IMG/VR virus record: IMGVR_UViG_3300024518_002084
Coordinates: 1-41,977 of that record
Length of the DNA: 41,977 bases
From: a virus
Direction: 5' to 3' (one strand)
This document shows, in pieces, positions 12,518 to 21,507 of the stretch. How positions within the stretch are numbered: position 1 is the first letter of the stretch; each line of letters opens with the position of its first letter. The translations under genes and the position numbers were made by a program. The notes under the pieces were generated by a model that was given only the letters and a program-made list of their open reading frames with translations, was not told where the DNA came from and searched no databases.

Positions 12518-14530
12518 ATGAGTGATTTCCTAAGTTTCCGGTTCCCCGATTCGTTTATCGAACAGTATAAGGGTAAGAGTCCCGAGTGGCCCTTCCCTAT
12601 TGGTGGTGGGAACTCTCTAGGAGAGCTTATTTATGTGGACAAGTATTCCGCATTGAAGGAAGATGGGACCAAGGAGACTTGGAACGAGACCTGTCAACGT
12701 GTGGTTGAAGGTTACTACTCGATCCTGAAGGATCATTGTAAGGGTAACCGTACTCCGTGGAACGACATGAAGGCATTGGCCTCTGCTCGTGATGCGTATG
12801 ATCGCATGTTCCACCTGAAGTGGCTTCCACCGGGTCGTGGCATTCAGCACATGGGTCGCTCGATCATCCATGAGGAGCAGGACTCTTCAGCTTTGCAGAA
12901 CTGTAGCTTCGTGTCCACCAGCAAGCTGTCTACACATTCTTTCAGGTCCGCCACTGATCCTTTCCGTTTGATGATGGAGATGGCGATGACGGGTGTTGGT
13001 GTCGGCTTTGACACTAAGGGTGCTGGTCGTCTCACTCTACATGAGCCTACCGAAGAGGTTGAGCGATTCATCGTTCCCGATACTCGTGAAGGCTGGGCTG
13101 ATTCTATCGCCAGCCAGCTTGCAACATACTTCTTTAAGAACCGTGCAGGCATAGAGTTTGATTATGATGGTATCCGTCCCCTTGGTGCGCCTCTGAAGCG
13201 TTTCGGTGGCCGTGCTTCTGGCCCCGGTCCTCTGATCGAGCTTCATCGCACCATTAAGAGTCAGCTTGACGGACGAGCCGGTGAAGACATCACTTCTCGT
13301 GACATCCTCGACCTTATGAACAAGATCGGTAAGGCAGTACAGGCTGGTGGCTCTAGGCGTTCAGCACAGATTGCTTTCGGTACACCCGACGATGAGGATT
13401 ACCGTTCAGCGAAGAATTGGGAGCTTGAGAAGAACGCAGAGCGTACCCACAAAGAAACTGGGTGGGCGTGGAACTCCAACAACTCTGTGTTCGTGGATGA
13501 TGACACCGATCTCGGTGAACTCGTTGAGGACACTAAGGTTAACGGCGAACCGGGATTCATGTGGCTAGACTTGGCTCGTTCTCATGGTCGGATGATTGAT
13601 CCTCCGAATAATAAAGACTATCGTGTGGCTGGTGGCAATCCTTGCCTTGAGCAGTCGCTCGAAGATGGGGAACTTTGCACGCTTTGTGAAACTTTCCCTA
13701 CGAGGCATGAGGATTATGCCGATTACCGTGAGACTCTCAAGCATGCTTACCTGTATGGTAAAGCTGTGACCTTGCTTCCTACCCGTTGGCCTGAGTCCAA
13801 TGAGGTCATGGCTCGTAATCGCCGCATCGGCTGTTCGATGTCAGGTCTTGCTGAATTTGTTGAGACTAAGGGCTGGGCTGAAATTATCCATTGGATGGAT
13901 GAGGGCTACAAGTTCATTCAGCATCGTGACACTAAATATTCGGAGTGGCTCGCAGTACGTGAGAGTATTAAAACTACTTCCATAAAGCCTTCTGGTACCG
14001 TGTCCCTGCTTGCAGGTGTGACACCGGGTGTTCACTGGCCTGTCGCCACAGGGGACTACATTCGCCGTGTACGCTTCTCTAAGGGCAACCCCTTGGTGGA
14101 GGTCATCCGTGGGGCTGGCTATCACGTAGAGGACGCTGAGGGCGATCCTGACAACACTGTGGTGGTCACCTTCCTCACCCAGTCTCCAGACATGCGCAGC
14201 GAGCAAGAGGTCTCGATTTGGGAGAAGGCAGAGTTGGCTGTAGTTGCTCAGCGTTATTGGGCTGACAATCAGGTTTCTGCTACGATCACATTCGCACCGG
14301 ACGAGGCAGAACAAATTCTTCCTCTACTAGAATCCAAGTCTGGACAGTTCAAGGGTATTAGCTTTAATCATCTGTCTGCCGGGACTTATAGCCAGCAACC
14401 GTATGAGAAGCCATCACCACAATTCGTGAGCGGCTATCATCGCAAGGACCATCAGCGTATCGACTTGTACTCCGTTGGAGCCGATGCTATCGGGGATAAA
14501 TTCTGCGATAATGATAGCTGCGAGATTTGA
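12518..14530 (+). CDS. nrdJ: class II (B12-dependent) ribonucleoside-triphosphate reductase, 670 aa
   Basis: Reduces ribonucleotides to deoxyribonucleotides using adenosylcobalamin, as in the monomeric Lactobacillus leichmannii enzyme. The three active-site cysteines align: NCSF with C129, NPCLEQ with C376 (E378 beside it), and C387 in DGELCTLC; the 11-residue spacing of the last two matches C408/C419 of that enzyme. The substrate-loop signature IKPSGTVSLLAGVTPGVH is present. The C-terminus ends CDNDSCEI, giving the C663/C668 relay pair. At 670 aa it is shorter than the usual ~740. It is preceded by possible operator repeats. With ThyX it secures dNTP supply, but the host must provide B12. 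Confidence 0.95.
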   Translation: MSDFLSFRFPDSFIEQYKGKSPEWPFPIGGGNSLGELIYVDKYSALKEDGTKETWNETCQRVVEGYYSILKDHCKGNRTPWNDMKALASARDAYDRMFHLKWLPPGRGIQHMGRSIIHEEQDSSALQNCSFVSTSKLSTHSFRSATDPFRLMMEMAMTGVGVGFDTKGAGRLTLHEPTEEVERFIVPDTREGWADSIASQLATYFFKNRAGIEFDYDGIRPLGAPLKRFGGRASGPGPLIELHRTIKSQLDGRAGEDITSRDILDLMNKIGKAVQAGGSRRSAQIAFGTPDDEDYRSAKNWELEKNAERTHKETGWAWNSNNSVFVDDDTDLGELVEDTKVNGEPGFMWLDLARSHGRMIDPPNNKDYRVAGGNPCLEQSLEDGELCTLCETFPTRHEDYADYRETLKHAYLYGKAVTLLPTRWPESNEVMARNRRIGCSMSGLAEFVETKGWAEIIHWMDEGYKFIQHRDTKYSEWLAVRESIKTTSIKPSGTVSLLAGVTPGVHWPVATGDYIRRVRFSKGNPLVEVIRGAGYHVEDAEGDPDNTVVVTFLTQSPDMRSEQEVSIWEKAELAVVAQRYWADNQVSATITFAPDEAEQILPLLESKSGQFKGISFNHLSAGTYSQQPYEKPSPQFVSGYHRKDHQRIDLYSVGADAIGDKFCDNDSCEI

Positions 14531-14533
14531 TAG

Positions 14534-14836
14534 ATGAATCTGATCAAGTCACGAGAGCGTCTCTACCGAGTCCTGTGGTCACTCGCAGATCGTAGAGGAG
14601 TAATACAACGGTCTCAGGGGGAGATTGCTAGTCTGATGGATATGAGTTATCAGCAGCTTAGCATCATCTTCCGAGAGTTCGTTGGAATGGGGATGTTGCA
14701 CAAGGACAGGCATGAATTTACTGTCTTGCATCATCCAAATAAGATTCCTTGGGACGAAGGTTACAGGGAACTCCGAGAAAAGTACATCGAACAGATTGGA
14801 CCTATAAATGCTACAAAAGCTAACCGTACTGGGTGA
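14534..14836 (+). CDS. winged-helix DNA-binding protein, 100 aa
   Basis: Three bases after the reductase stop. Residues about 8-60 form a winged helix-turn-helix: VLWSLADRRGVIQRSQGEIASLMDMSYQQLSIIFREFVGMGML, then a KDRHEFTV wing. This resembles MarR/Crp-type and phage replication-linked wHTH domains. It could regulate the reductase operon. Its end overlaps the holin candidate by 29 bases. Confidence 0.75.
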   Translation: MNLIKSRERLYRVLWSLADRRGVIQRSQGEIASLMDMSYQQLSIIFREFVGMGMLHKDRHEFTVLHHPNKIPWDEGYRELREKYIEQIGPINATKANRTG

Positions 14837-15221
14837 AAAGACATTATGGACGTTTGTTGAGGTTTTCCTCACAGCGCTCCTCGCCGCCGATCAGCTTGGT
14901 GCTGACACGGCTCAAGCTGCAGGCATTGCTGCTGCGGCTGCTGGACTTACCGTGATTGCAAACGGGCTACCGCAGATTGAACTTGTTAGTGGCAATCCTC
15001 TGGTGGACAGTGTAGGTCGGATTATCCGTACCGGTGCTGCATCATTCTTGGGATTCCTTGTCGCTGCGCCAGTGCTTGATTTGTCACCAACAGCCCTTCA
15101 GGCTGCGTTCGTGGCTACGATTCCTGCACTTGCATCTGCACTCAAGGGTGCTATTGCCTCTAGACTTGGCAATAAGCAAACCGCAGCGGCTCTCCCCGTT
15201 TCATGGGATTACGTTGGCTGA
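14808..15221 (+). CDS. putative holin, 137 aa
   Basis: The protein has a short N-terminus (MLQKLTVLGEKTLW), then FVEVFLTALLAADQLG and AAGIAAAAAGLTVIANGLP as a first hydrophobic stretch. A second is at about 70-115 (AASFLGFLVAAPVLDL, AAFVATIPALASALKGAIAS), with a short polar tail. WTFVEVFLTALL recalls the F-x-Q-A-F/L start of r1t-type holins of actinobacteriophages. It would let the amidase at 5799 reach the wall. Overlaps the wHTH gene by 29 bases. No competing annotation seems better, but holins are hard to assign from sequence. Confidence 0.6.
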   Translation: MLQKLTVLGEKTLWTFVEVFLTALLAADQLGADTAQAAGIAAAAAGLTVIANGLPQIELVSGNPLVDSVGRIIRTGAASFLGFLVAAPVLDLSPTALQAAFVATIPALASALKGAIASRLGNKQTAAALPVSWDYVG

Positions 15222-15223
15222 GG

Positions 15224-15252
15224 TTGCAAGGTAACTGAGAGTCTGCTACAAT
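15224..15252 (+). promoter_or_regulatory. promoter TTGCAA-N17-TACAAT, leaderless geometry
   Basis: TTGCAA (15224-15229), 17 bases, then TACAAT (15247-15252), preceded by TGC. The ATG at 15259 comes after six bases, so the transcript should start at the A of the ATG. No Shine-Dalgarno is present upstream. Confidence 0.7.
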
Positions 15253-15258
15253 GATCTC

Positions 15259-15666
15259 ATGGACAACGATGAGCATCCCAACTTTCAACCTGATGACGAT
15301 GACTATGTTTTCAGAGATCAACTTGTAGCGGTTCTTAATCAGGTGATGTCTGACCTTGATGTGATCGGGGTGAAGGCTGATGCTGATATGAATGCAATGC
15401 CGAAAGCCATGTTCGATGAGTCTGAAGATCCAATGGATCCAGACGACACATTGCGCAGTGGACACAAGGCAGGGCGTGTTGCCGTGTTCGCTTCGTTTCA
15501 GGCGGAACTGGTTCCGAGGATTTGTTTCTCAGAACGGATTTTGAATCCTGAAGCAGATGAGGTGAACAAGCAGTTTCGTGCCCAGCTTCCTACAGAAGAG
15601 GAAGTTGAGCTAAAGGCTTCGATAGAAGATCTGAAGAAAATGCTGGACAACAACGACGATAATTAA
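15259..15666 (+). CDS. acidic hypothetical protein, 135 aa, probably leaderless
   Basis: Very acidic (MDNDEHPNFQPDDDDY... and LKKMLDNNDDN end), mostly helical, no membrane segment. The start is fixed by the promoter at 15224, which leaves no 5' leader. A strong terminator follows, so it is a single-gene transcription unit. Function unknown. Confidence 0.75.
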   Translation: MDNDEHPNFQPDDDDYVFRDQLVAVLNQVMSDLDVIGVKADADMNAMPKAMFDESEDPMDPDDTLRSGHKAGRVAVFASFQAELVPRICFSERILNPEADEVNKQFRAQLPTEEEVELKASIEDLKKMLDNNDDN

Positions 15667-15693
15667 CCTGTATAAGTGTATGGGTAAGGGGAC

Positions 15694-15721
15694 GCCGCCT
15701 TCGGGCGGCTTTCCTGTTTTT
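15694..15721 (+). terminator. rho-independent terminator (TTCG tetraloop)
   Basis: GCCGCC-TTCG-GGCGGC (15694-15709), followed by TTTCCTGTTTTT. The tail is identical to that of the terminator at 24625, and an extended -10 promoter follows in both cases. Confidence 0.9.
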
Positions 15722-15736
15722 AGGCACGAACTATCG

Positions 15737-15745
15737 TGCTATAAT
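15737..15745 (+). promoter_or_regulatory. extended -10 promoter (TGCTATAAT) behind terminator
   Basis: TGC plus perfect TATAAT (15740-15745). Any -35 would fall in the terminator T-run (TTTTTA). Identical core to 1446-1454. The leader to ATG 15765 is about 13 bases and contains AGGAG. Confidence 0.75.
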
Positions 15746-15764
15746 GGTATGTAGGAGCAGAGAC

Positions 15765-16160
15765 ATGTCACGATATGGATTAGCTGAAGTCGATGTTGAA
15801 TTGAGTCACATGTCACATGTGACCTATTTTGAGCGTCGTAGAGACTTCTACGAAACAGCGGTCCATTCTATCGAATTGTGGGAAACTATGACAGTAGATG
15901 AGCAGGATATTCTGAAGCGAGAGGTAGCACATTCTCTGTCGGTCATGATTGATCGTATGGATGAGTGGCTTCCAGAAGCCCTTGACGGGCATCAGCAGAA
16001 CGAATTGCTTCAGGTCACACTAGGATTCCTGTACTCGGACGTTTCCTCTGCTGTTACTAAAGAACGTGGAGCATCTTCTCTCGCACTCTCAGAGGCGAAC
16101 GAAGAACTGCAAAATAGGTTAGCGGAGATGAATGAGAGCAAGTCATCTAAACGCACATGA
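15765..16160 (+). CDS. hypothetical protein, 131 aa
   Basis: ATG 15765 with AGGAG seven bases upstream; an in-frame ATG at 15744 overlaps the -10 and is rejected. The protein is helical: DFYETAVHSIELWETM, DILKREVAHSLSVMIDRM, and a C-terminal coiled-coil-like ALSEANEELQNRLAEM. It overlaps the RuvC-like gene by ATGA. No family recognised; it starts the transcript that leads into the packaging genes. Confidence 0.75.
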   Translation: MSRYGLAEVDVELSHMSHVTYFERRRDFYETAVHSIELWETMTVDEQDILKREVAHSLSVMIDRMDEWLPEALDGHQQNELLQVTLGFLYSDVSSAVTKERGASSLALSEANEELQNRLAEMNESKSSKRT

Positions 16161-16630
16161 ATGTTGTTGGCATAGATCCGGGTCTCTCGGGAGCTTTCGC
16201 TTGGCTGGACGATGACGGCAACCTCCTTGATGTGCAGGACATGCCTATCAGGGGCGAGGGTAAGCAGCGTCGGGTTGACGGGCTTGCTGTTGCCAACTTG
16301 ATGGCTGACCGTTATGGGGATTCTTCCACTGTGGTTACAGAGCTTGTTCACTCCATGCCAGCGCAGGGCGTAGCTTCTACGTTCAAGTTCGGGCAATCAT
16401 ACGGAGTGGTTCTTGCAGTTGGGGACATCTATTCAGATGACAAGATTGATGTACGTCCTCAGGCGTGGAAGAAACATTTCGGCCTGATCGGTAAAGATAA
16501 AGATGCAGCGAGACTACTAGTCTTGGATAAGTTTCCCAAGCAAGCAGAATGGTTCCTTCGCAAGAAGGATCAGGGCAGAGCAGATGCCACGTTGGTAGCT
16601 CTCTGGGCGATAGAGCACATTAACACCTAG
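16157..16630 (+). CDS. RuvC-like Holliday junction resolvase, 157 aa
   Basis: RNase H-fold nuclease: VVGIDPGLSGAFAW gives D7, VTELVHSMP gives E62, and GRADATLVALWA gives D143, the acidic triad of RuvC-type enzymes. Length is near that of RuvC (about 170). In phages these resolve branched DNA before or during packaging, which fits its place just before the terminase genes. Overlaps the previous gene by ATGA. Confidence 0.88.
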   Translation: MNVVGIDPGLSGAFAWLDDDGNLLDVQDMPIRGEGKQRRVDGLAVANLMADRYGDSSTVVTELVHSMPAQGVASTFKFGQSYGVVLAVGDIYSDDKIDVRPQAWKKHFGLIGKDKDAARLLVLDKFPKQAEWFLRKKDQGRADATLVALWAIEHINT

Positions 16631-16636
16631 ATCATT

Positions 16637-16661
16637 GCCGTTAGGTTCTCTATAGGAGAAC
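16637..16661 (+). promoter_or_regulatory. GCCGTTAGG element plus hairpin
   Basis: GCCGTTAGG at 16637-16645, followed by the perfect stem GTTCTC-TATAG-GAGAAC (16645-16661) and then a purine-rich Shine-Dalgarno before ATG 16676. TAAC lies 12 bases upstream, a poor match to a TAAA box. Confidence 0.5.
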
Positions 16662-16675
16662 GCAAGAGGAGAAGT

Positions 16676-17329
16676 ATGACCGATTTCGATATAGGTGAGC
16701 TAGTTGATCCTGATTCGAGTTCTGGTGGCGGTGACTTTGTGGTGGATTCTCCCGCAAGTCACACGCTGACTGTCCTCACTCAGTCTGAGAAAGACTTCTA
16801 TGAACAGAAGGCCGAGCGGTATCAGACAGATAACGGCTTTCAGAACATATCCGATCTAGGAGAGCTGGATCGCATCCTTACGATGGAGCTAATGATCAAT
16901 CGCTGGTCTCAGTGGCAGATCACAGAAACAGATTATGACGGTCTCCCTGTAGACGTTGCCAATCTTCAGCGATACATCGAGAACTTCTCCAAAGAGATCC
17001 GTGCTATCAAGAAAGATCTTGGCATGGATAAGGCCACTCGTGATAAGGATAATCAGTCTAACGTGGCAGAGTATTTACATAACCTTCGCCTTCGTGCGAA
17101 GGAATTTGGCGTTCACCGGAACAATCAAATGGTTCAAGTGATCACTGATTGGCAAGAACTGCGTGGAATCGTAGAGCTGTCAGATAATTGTACTGAAGCT
17201 GAGCAGCGTGAGTTTAAGTGTTCACGAGATGATATATGGGCTTGGATGCTGGAAGATCTGTTCCCTCGCTTTGATGCGTTGGACGATGAGTTCAGAGAAG
17301 AACAGCAACTCTGGATAAGGACAATTTAA
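16676..17329 (+). CDS. putative packaging protein or small-terminase-like, 217 aa
   Basis: Charged and largely helical after a disordered N-terminus (DSSSGGGDFVVDS). The block DKATRDKDNQSNVAEYLHNL and RAKEFGVHRNNQ recalls actinobacteriophage proteins encoded just before the terminase, some annotated as terminase small subunit. No Walker motif. It overlaps the next gene by one base (TAATG). The assignment rests on context and remembered resemblance. Confidence 0.6.
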   Translation: MTDFDIGELVDPDSSSGGGDFVVDSPASHTLTVLTQSEKDFYEQKAERYQTDNGFQNISDLGELDRILTMELMINRWSQWQITETDYDGLPVDVANLQRYIENFSKEIRAIKKDLGMDKATRDKDNQSNVAEYLHNLRLRAKEFGVHRNNQMVQVITDWQELRGIVELSDNCTEAEQREFKCSRDDIWAWMLEDLFPRFDALDDEFREEQQLWIRTI

Positions 17330-17838
17330 TGCCGCTATCTTGGGACGAGAAACGTAAACGCATAGAAGACGAGCATCCTGAGGCCCTTGAGATCTCTTGG
17401 TCTGGGGTGATGCGTGAAGATCCTGACGTCTTTGCTAGAATCCTTGGTGACGTTATTCGGTCATCTGGAGGATCTTCGAGACCGGGGAAACGACCAACAC
17501 TGGACCGTGGTGAGGCGTCTGCCGTGCTACTTAAACTGCTGGGTGAAGACTTCTCGGAATACTCCTTTCGTGAAACTTTCAGGATCATGATTGGAAAGGA
17601 CTCTATGCGTAAGGTTGCAGAACGCACAGGGTTAGCCCTTTCTTTTGTGCACAAATTGCTGAAGTCTGATGCACAGCCCAGTTACGAAACGATGTCTAAG
17701 ATTGCTGTAGCTTATGAGAAGGAGCCTTCGTTCTTCCTAGAGTATCGTATTGGCTTCGTGCTGTCTATTATTGAAGATTTCCTTACGTCCTCTCCTGAGA
17801 CGGCGACATCATACTTCCAAAAGATGAGACGAGCGTGA
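17329..17838 (+). CDS. HTH (XRE/Cro-like) DNA-binding protein, possible small terminase, 169 aa
   Basis: A Cro/XRE-type helix-turn-helix lies at about 85-130: MRKVAERTGLALSFVHKLLKSDAQPSYETMSKIAVAYEKEPSFF. Its end couples to the large terminase by a GTGA overlap. HTH proteins in this position often recognise packaging DNA, so it competes with the gene at 16676 for the role of small terminase. A regulatory role is also possible. Confidence 0.75.
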   Translation: MPLSWDEKRKRIEDEHPEALEISWSGVMREDPDVFARILGDVIRSSGGSSRPGKRPTLDRGEASAVLLKLLGEDFSEYSFRETFRIMIGKDSMRKVAERTGLALSFVHKLLKSDAQPSYETMSKIAVAYEKEPSFFLEYRIGFVLSIIEDFLTSSPETATSYFQKMRRA

Positions 17839-19487
17839 GTGTTTATGAGGCTCTGACCGAAGAAGAGTGCTATCTGTACGCTGTCCTCACTGACGAGTCA
17901 GGCATTGACCATGCTGAGTTTGCGTACACGGATGAAGAGTCCGATGACGGGATCTTCCGTGCTTGGCACTTCCAGTGGCCTTGGTGGCGCTGTGGTGATG
18001 AGCTTCAGATAGATCGTGGCAGTAGATCTTCAGGGAAATCCATGTCGATGAAGTTTCGCACGATAGCCTTCCCTTTCTGTGTACCCGGTGGACAGATGTT
18101 GCTGACGGCTCCCGAAGGCATTCACCTTGATGCGATTACTGACGTGATTGAAACTGGCTATATGGGCAATCGTCTCTTTGAAGAGATGCTGGCTCCCGGT
18201 CGTAATGGCATCAAACATCGTCCGTTTAAGATTAACTTTGCTAACGGGGCCGTAGTTCACGGTCGTATTCCGAAGCATGACGGCTCTGGTGTTAAGGGTG
18301 TTCACCCTGATTGGCTGGAACAAGATGAGGCATCAGACTATCCCGAGGCTGGTTGGGCTGAACTCTATGAGACGCTGAAACAGAAAGAGAAGAATAGCGG
18401 CACTGCTGATTCTCGCTGGCGTGCTCATGGTGTGACTCGTGGCGTTGGTGGGACTTTCGATGAGAAGACTCGACCTGACTCTGACTGGACTGTTCACGCT
18501 TTGCCAGCCATGTATCGTCCCACTTGGGACGATGACGAGCGGGCTTCTAAGATTACTCAGTACGGTTCGGTGGAGAACGTGGACTTCCGCCGTAACATTT
18601 ATGGTCTTCCCGGTGATGCGAGTTCCCCGATCTTTGTGCTGAATAGACTCATGCTCTGTGTAGATACAGAGGAATTCAGCGATTACAACGCCGATCAATA
18701 TTATGATATTACGATTGATGAAGGTGAGCTTGCGGATAGTGAGTGGGGCATTGAGGGCTTGATGGATGATATTCCCAGCTCCCATACCGCAGGTGACGGA
18801 TCTAGATTCTGGATTGGAATGGATGTCGGCTGGACACAGGCCCCGTCTGTGATCGTTGTCTTTGTAGAAGAGAAGAAGCGAAAGGGTGATGGCACCGCAC
18901 TGAGACTGCTTGCCAAGATTACTCTGAGACGCATTGATACAGAGAATCAGGTTGCTGCAATTATGCACCTATTTAAGCACTATAGGCCAGTAGCATTCGC
19001 ACTGGACTCTACTGGTGCTGGTATGCCTCTATTGGATGTGGCTCGTGGATGGGCCAAGAGAGATCCTGAGAGCAGTCAGTTTATGGATCGAGTGATCGGC
19101 TATAACTTTAGTGCTAAGATTGCTGCCGGTTTCGATGAGAACGTTGAGATAGACGCTGCTGATCCCGATGGTTGGGAGAAGGCGGTCATCACTCGTAACG
19201 TACTGGAGTGGTCTACTGACGTGCTGCGAAAGCTTGTTGACGAGAAAGCCTTGCTCCTTCCTTACGATAGAAACCTGATCGGTGAGATGCAGGGGCAAAC
19301 GTGGAAATATTCTCGTAGCGCCCTCGATGCTTACGGTCGAAAGAGGCTCTATTCAGCGGGGCAGTTTCACGCATTGGATGCAATGAGAATGGCCGCTCTG
19401 GCATACAAGCAAGAGTGGATAGATACCCTGATTCAGAACCATAAAAACGCAAGAGGCTGGGAACCACCAGATGCTATATTCTTGTAA
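17835..19487 (+). CDS. terL: terminase large subunit, 550 aa
   Basis: The DNA-packaging motor. ATPase: GSRSSGKS Walker A at 62-69, and DWLEQDEASDYP Walker B at about 159-170 with D164-E165. Nuclease domain: IGMDVGW with D330, LDSTGAG near 394, and FHALDAMRMA near 514, giving the three acidic residues that cut concatemers. Starts at GTG 17835, overlapping the HTH gene by four bases. Length is normal for a terminase large subunit. Confidence 0.95.
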   Translation: MSVYEALTEEECYLYAVLTDESGIDHAEFAYTDEESDDGIFRAWHFQWPWWRCGDELQIDRGSRSSGKSMSMKFRTIAFPFCVPGGQMLLTAPEGIHLDAITDVIETGYMGNRLFEEMLAPGRNGIKHRPFKINFANGAVVHGRIPKHDGSGVKGVHPDWLEQDEASDYPEAGWAELYETLKQKEKNSGTADSRWRAHGVTRGVGGTFDEKTRPDSDWTVHALPAMYRPTWDDDERASKITQYGSVENVDFRRNIYGLPGDASSPIFVLNRLMLCVDTEEFSDYNADQYYDITIDEGELADSEWGIEGLMDDIPSSHTAGDGSRFWIGMDVGWTQAPSVIVVFVEEKKRKGDGTALRLLAKITLRRIDTENQVAAIMHLFKHYRPVAFALDSTGAGMPLLDVARGWAKRDPESSQFMDRVIGYNFSAKIAAGFDENVEIDAADPDGWEKAVITRNVLEWSTDVLRKLVDEKALLLPYDRNLIGEMQGQTWKYSRSALDAYGRKRLYSAGQFHALDAMRMAALAYKQEWIDTLIQNHKNARGWEPPDAIFL

Positions 19488-19492
19488 ACGGA

Positions 19493-19501
19493 GCCGTTAG
19501 G
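19493..19501 (+). promoter_or_regulatory. GCCGTTAGG element before 19509 gene
   Basis: GCCGTTAGG ends seven bases before ATG 19509, and its AGG is part of the Shine-Dalgarno AGGAG. TATA (19475-19478) is 14 bases upstream. At this spacing a promoter would make a leaderless message, so here the element may serve mainly as a ribosome-binding site. Confidence 0.4.
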
Positions 19502-19508
19502 AGCATTA

Positions 19509-19823
19509 ATGGCAGAATTACCGCCAAAACAGAACACTGATGAGAAAATTGAAGAATGGCGCACGGAAATTATAGAGTTGCTGGTCGAGATGGCTAAGTG
19601 GTCTAGTAGCGCCGATGATCCACTATATATTATGAAAAGATTGTCAGCCTGCACCGCCAGAGCCTCTTGGATGAGAAATAAGCTCGTTCGGTCTGGCGCT
19701 AGAAATGCGAAAGCGTTTCTTTCTGGAGAGATTGATCCTTTCATTACTGAATGCGATCGACAGTTCCGCACATGGTCACGAGTGGGAGCACTCCTCCGTG
19801 ATGAATTTGAAATGACACGATAG
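19509..19823 (+). CDS. hypothetical protein between terminase and portal, 104 aa
   Basis: AGGAG Shine-Dalgarno six bases before ATG. Helical and Arg-rich in the second half (MRNKLVRSGARNAKAFLSG, CDRQFRTWSRVGALLRDEF). It is seven bases before the portal gene. No family recognised; location suggests a head or packaging accessory. Confidence 0.75.
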   Translation: MAELPPKQNTDEKIEEWRTEIIELLVEMAKWSSSADDPLYIMKRLSACTARASWMRNKLVRSGARNAKAFLSGEIDPFITECDRQFRTWSRVGALLRDEFEMTR

Positions 19824-19830
19824 GGAAGCA

Positions 19831-21507
19831 ATGGCCTCTTCAATTACACTAGATGGACTGACCGGCGATGTCGCTTACATCAACTATTCTGATGCGGACG
19901 ACCAAGAGGTTGCAGAGGAGCTTCAACGGAAAGCTCCTGAGATTCGTGCTTTGCAGAACTGGACTGAGCGTGCCTCTGGTTCCGCTTACGGCGGTCGTAG
20001 AAATAAGGGACTGTTCCAGCAGGATCAGTACGTTTCTCCCGACAATATCGTTGACAAGATGCGTACCGCCAGTGTGGCTGTACGAGAAGACGATGTTGTA
20101 GGTGGCGTTGCCGATACCACAGAGCAGCTTGCATTCAAGCGTGTTCGTATCGAATGTGCCTCCGAGCGTGAAGAGTCCATCTACGATCAGGTAGCACAAG
20201 ACATTGGCCTTGAGCAGTTCTGTCGTCAAATCTGGCGTGAGGTGTTTACCTACTCTCAGGCATATCCTGCCGTGATGTGGGGGGACAGAACCTACAAGCC
20301 TACGAATAGAACCGAGAGTGGCAACAAGTCGAAGAAGTCTTACGATGTAAGGGTTCCTACACATGTCACCTTGCTAGATCCCCTGCGTGTTGTGCCGGTT
20401 GGCAACTTCATGTTTGGACAGGAGCAGCTTGCTTACTGGGCCACGCCTGCTCAGTCACAGCAGTTTGATAACAACTTCGTAGACCAGCAGGATGCCGTTC
20501 TTAATCAGCTTGTAACTAAGAAGTATGAGCCAAATGATACTGAGCGTGAAGAGATTGATGCGCTGTTTAATACAGCTACTACGGGTTATGGTGGGTCTGC
20601 GTCAAGCAGCCTTTACCTCCTGAACCCAGATAACTGTTTCCGTATCACATCCACACGTCCTGATTATCTGCGTTTTGCTGAAGTGCGTATGGAGTCAGTG
20701 TTCGAGCTTCTGGATCTAAAGAACCTTCTGCGTGAGATGGATCGTCAGTCTCTGATAGGTTCCACTAATGCTATTATCCTCGTAAAGAAGGGTAGTGACA
20801 AGTATCCTGCACAGAGCAAGGAACTTCAATCACTATCCACACAGGTTCAGACCACTGCTCGTAACCCGATCATTGTGGCTGACCATCGTGTAGAGATAGA
20901 GATCATTACACCTAAGACGGACAAGACGCTTTCCGCAGAGCGATACAATGGTATCGACTCTCGTATCACGTCACGCTTGTATCAGGTGCTATCCACTGGT
21001 AACTATGCTTCTGGTACAGCGACAGATGATTCCATGAAGTTGCTTCGTGTAGTTGCTTCTTCTATGGAAGCTCGCCGTGACAGCATCCGTGATGAGATCA
21101 TGACTAACATCTTCCGTCTTATGTGGAAGAAGAACGCTGAACTAGAGGATGAGCCAGCAATGGCATTCTATCCTCGCCGTATAGCTCTTGAGTTCGATCC
21201 GAATCAGGCTGAGTTCATGCAAGCATTGCGTGACCGTGGCGATTTGTCTCGTGAGACTATGCTGGCAGAACTTGATGTCGAAGAAGATGTCGAGGCTGTG
21301 AAGCGTGAACGTGAGAAGCGTTTGTACGATCACGTATTCTCTCCTGTCAATGTTCCTTATGGTGCAGCAGACGGCCAAGAGGAGTTCCCCGGTGATCCTC
21401 GTAAGACGGGCGGTCGCCGCAAGGGTGGCAACAATAACGGTGGCGGTGCCCCCGGTGGCCGCAAGTCTGGACAGGAATCAGATAATCCTAATAGTGAGGA
21501 TGACTGA
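19831..21507 (+). CDS. portal protein, 558 aa
   Basis: Forms the dodecameric ring at the capsid vertex through which DNA enters. Recognised by position after the terminase, size, and the portal-like core (VFELLDLKNLLREMDRQSLIGSTNAI, then RVEIEIITPKTDKTLSAERYNGIDSRI, which matches the pattern of actinobacteriophage portals). It ends in a disordered Gly/Asn/Arg-rich tail (GGRRKGGNNNGGGAPGG). No fused MuF domain. Confidence 0.88.
   Translation: MASSITLDGLTGDVAYINYSDADDQEVAEELQRKAPEIRALQNWTERASGSAYGGRRNKGLFQQDQYVSPDNIVDKMRTASVAVREDDVVGGVADTTEQLAFKRVRIECASEREESIYDQVAQDIGLEQFCRQIWREVFTYSQAYPAVMWGDRTYKPTNRTESGNKSKKSYDVRVPTHVTLLDPLRVVPVGNFMFGQEQLAYWATPAQSQQFDNNFVDQQDAVLNQLVTKKYEPNDTEREEIDALFNTATTGYGGSASSSLYLLNPDNCFRITSTRPDYLRFAEVRMESVFELLDLKNLLREMDRQSLIGSTNAIILVKKGSDKYPAQSKELQSLSTQVQTTARNPIIVADHRVEIEIITPKTDKTLSAERYNGIDSRITSRLYQVLSTGNYASGTATDDSMKLLRVVASSMEARRDSIRDEIMTNIFRLMWKKNAELEDEPAMAFYPRRIALEFDPNQAEFMQALRDRGDLSRETMLAELDVEEDVEAVKREREKRLYDHVFSPVNVPYGAADGQEEFPGDPRKTGGRRKGGNNNGGGAPGGRKSGQESDNPNSEDD

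Noticed and set aside
15744-15764. In-frame upstream ATG for the 15765 gene
   Set aside because: It overlaps the -10 box, so it would not be in the transcript; ATG 15765 has a good Shine-Dalgarno.
18333-18968. 211-codon minus-strand frame inside the terminase gene
   Set aside because: Antisense shadow of a gene with full terminase motifs.
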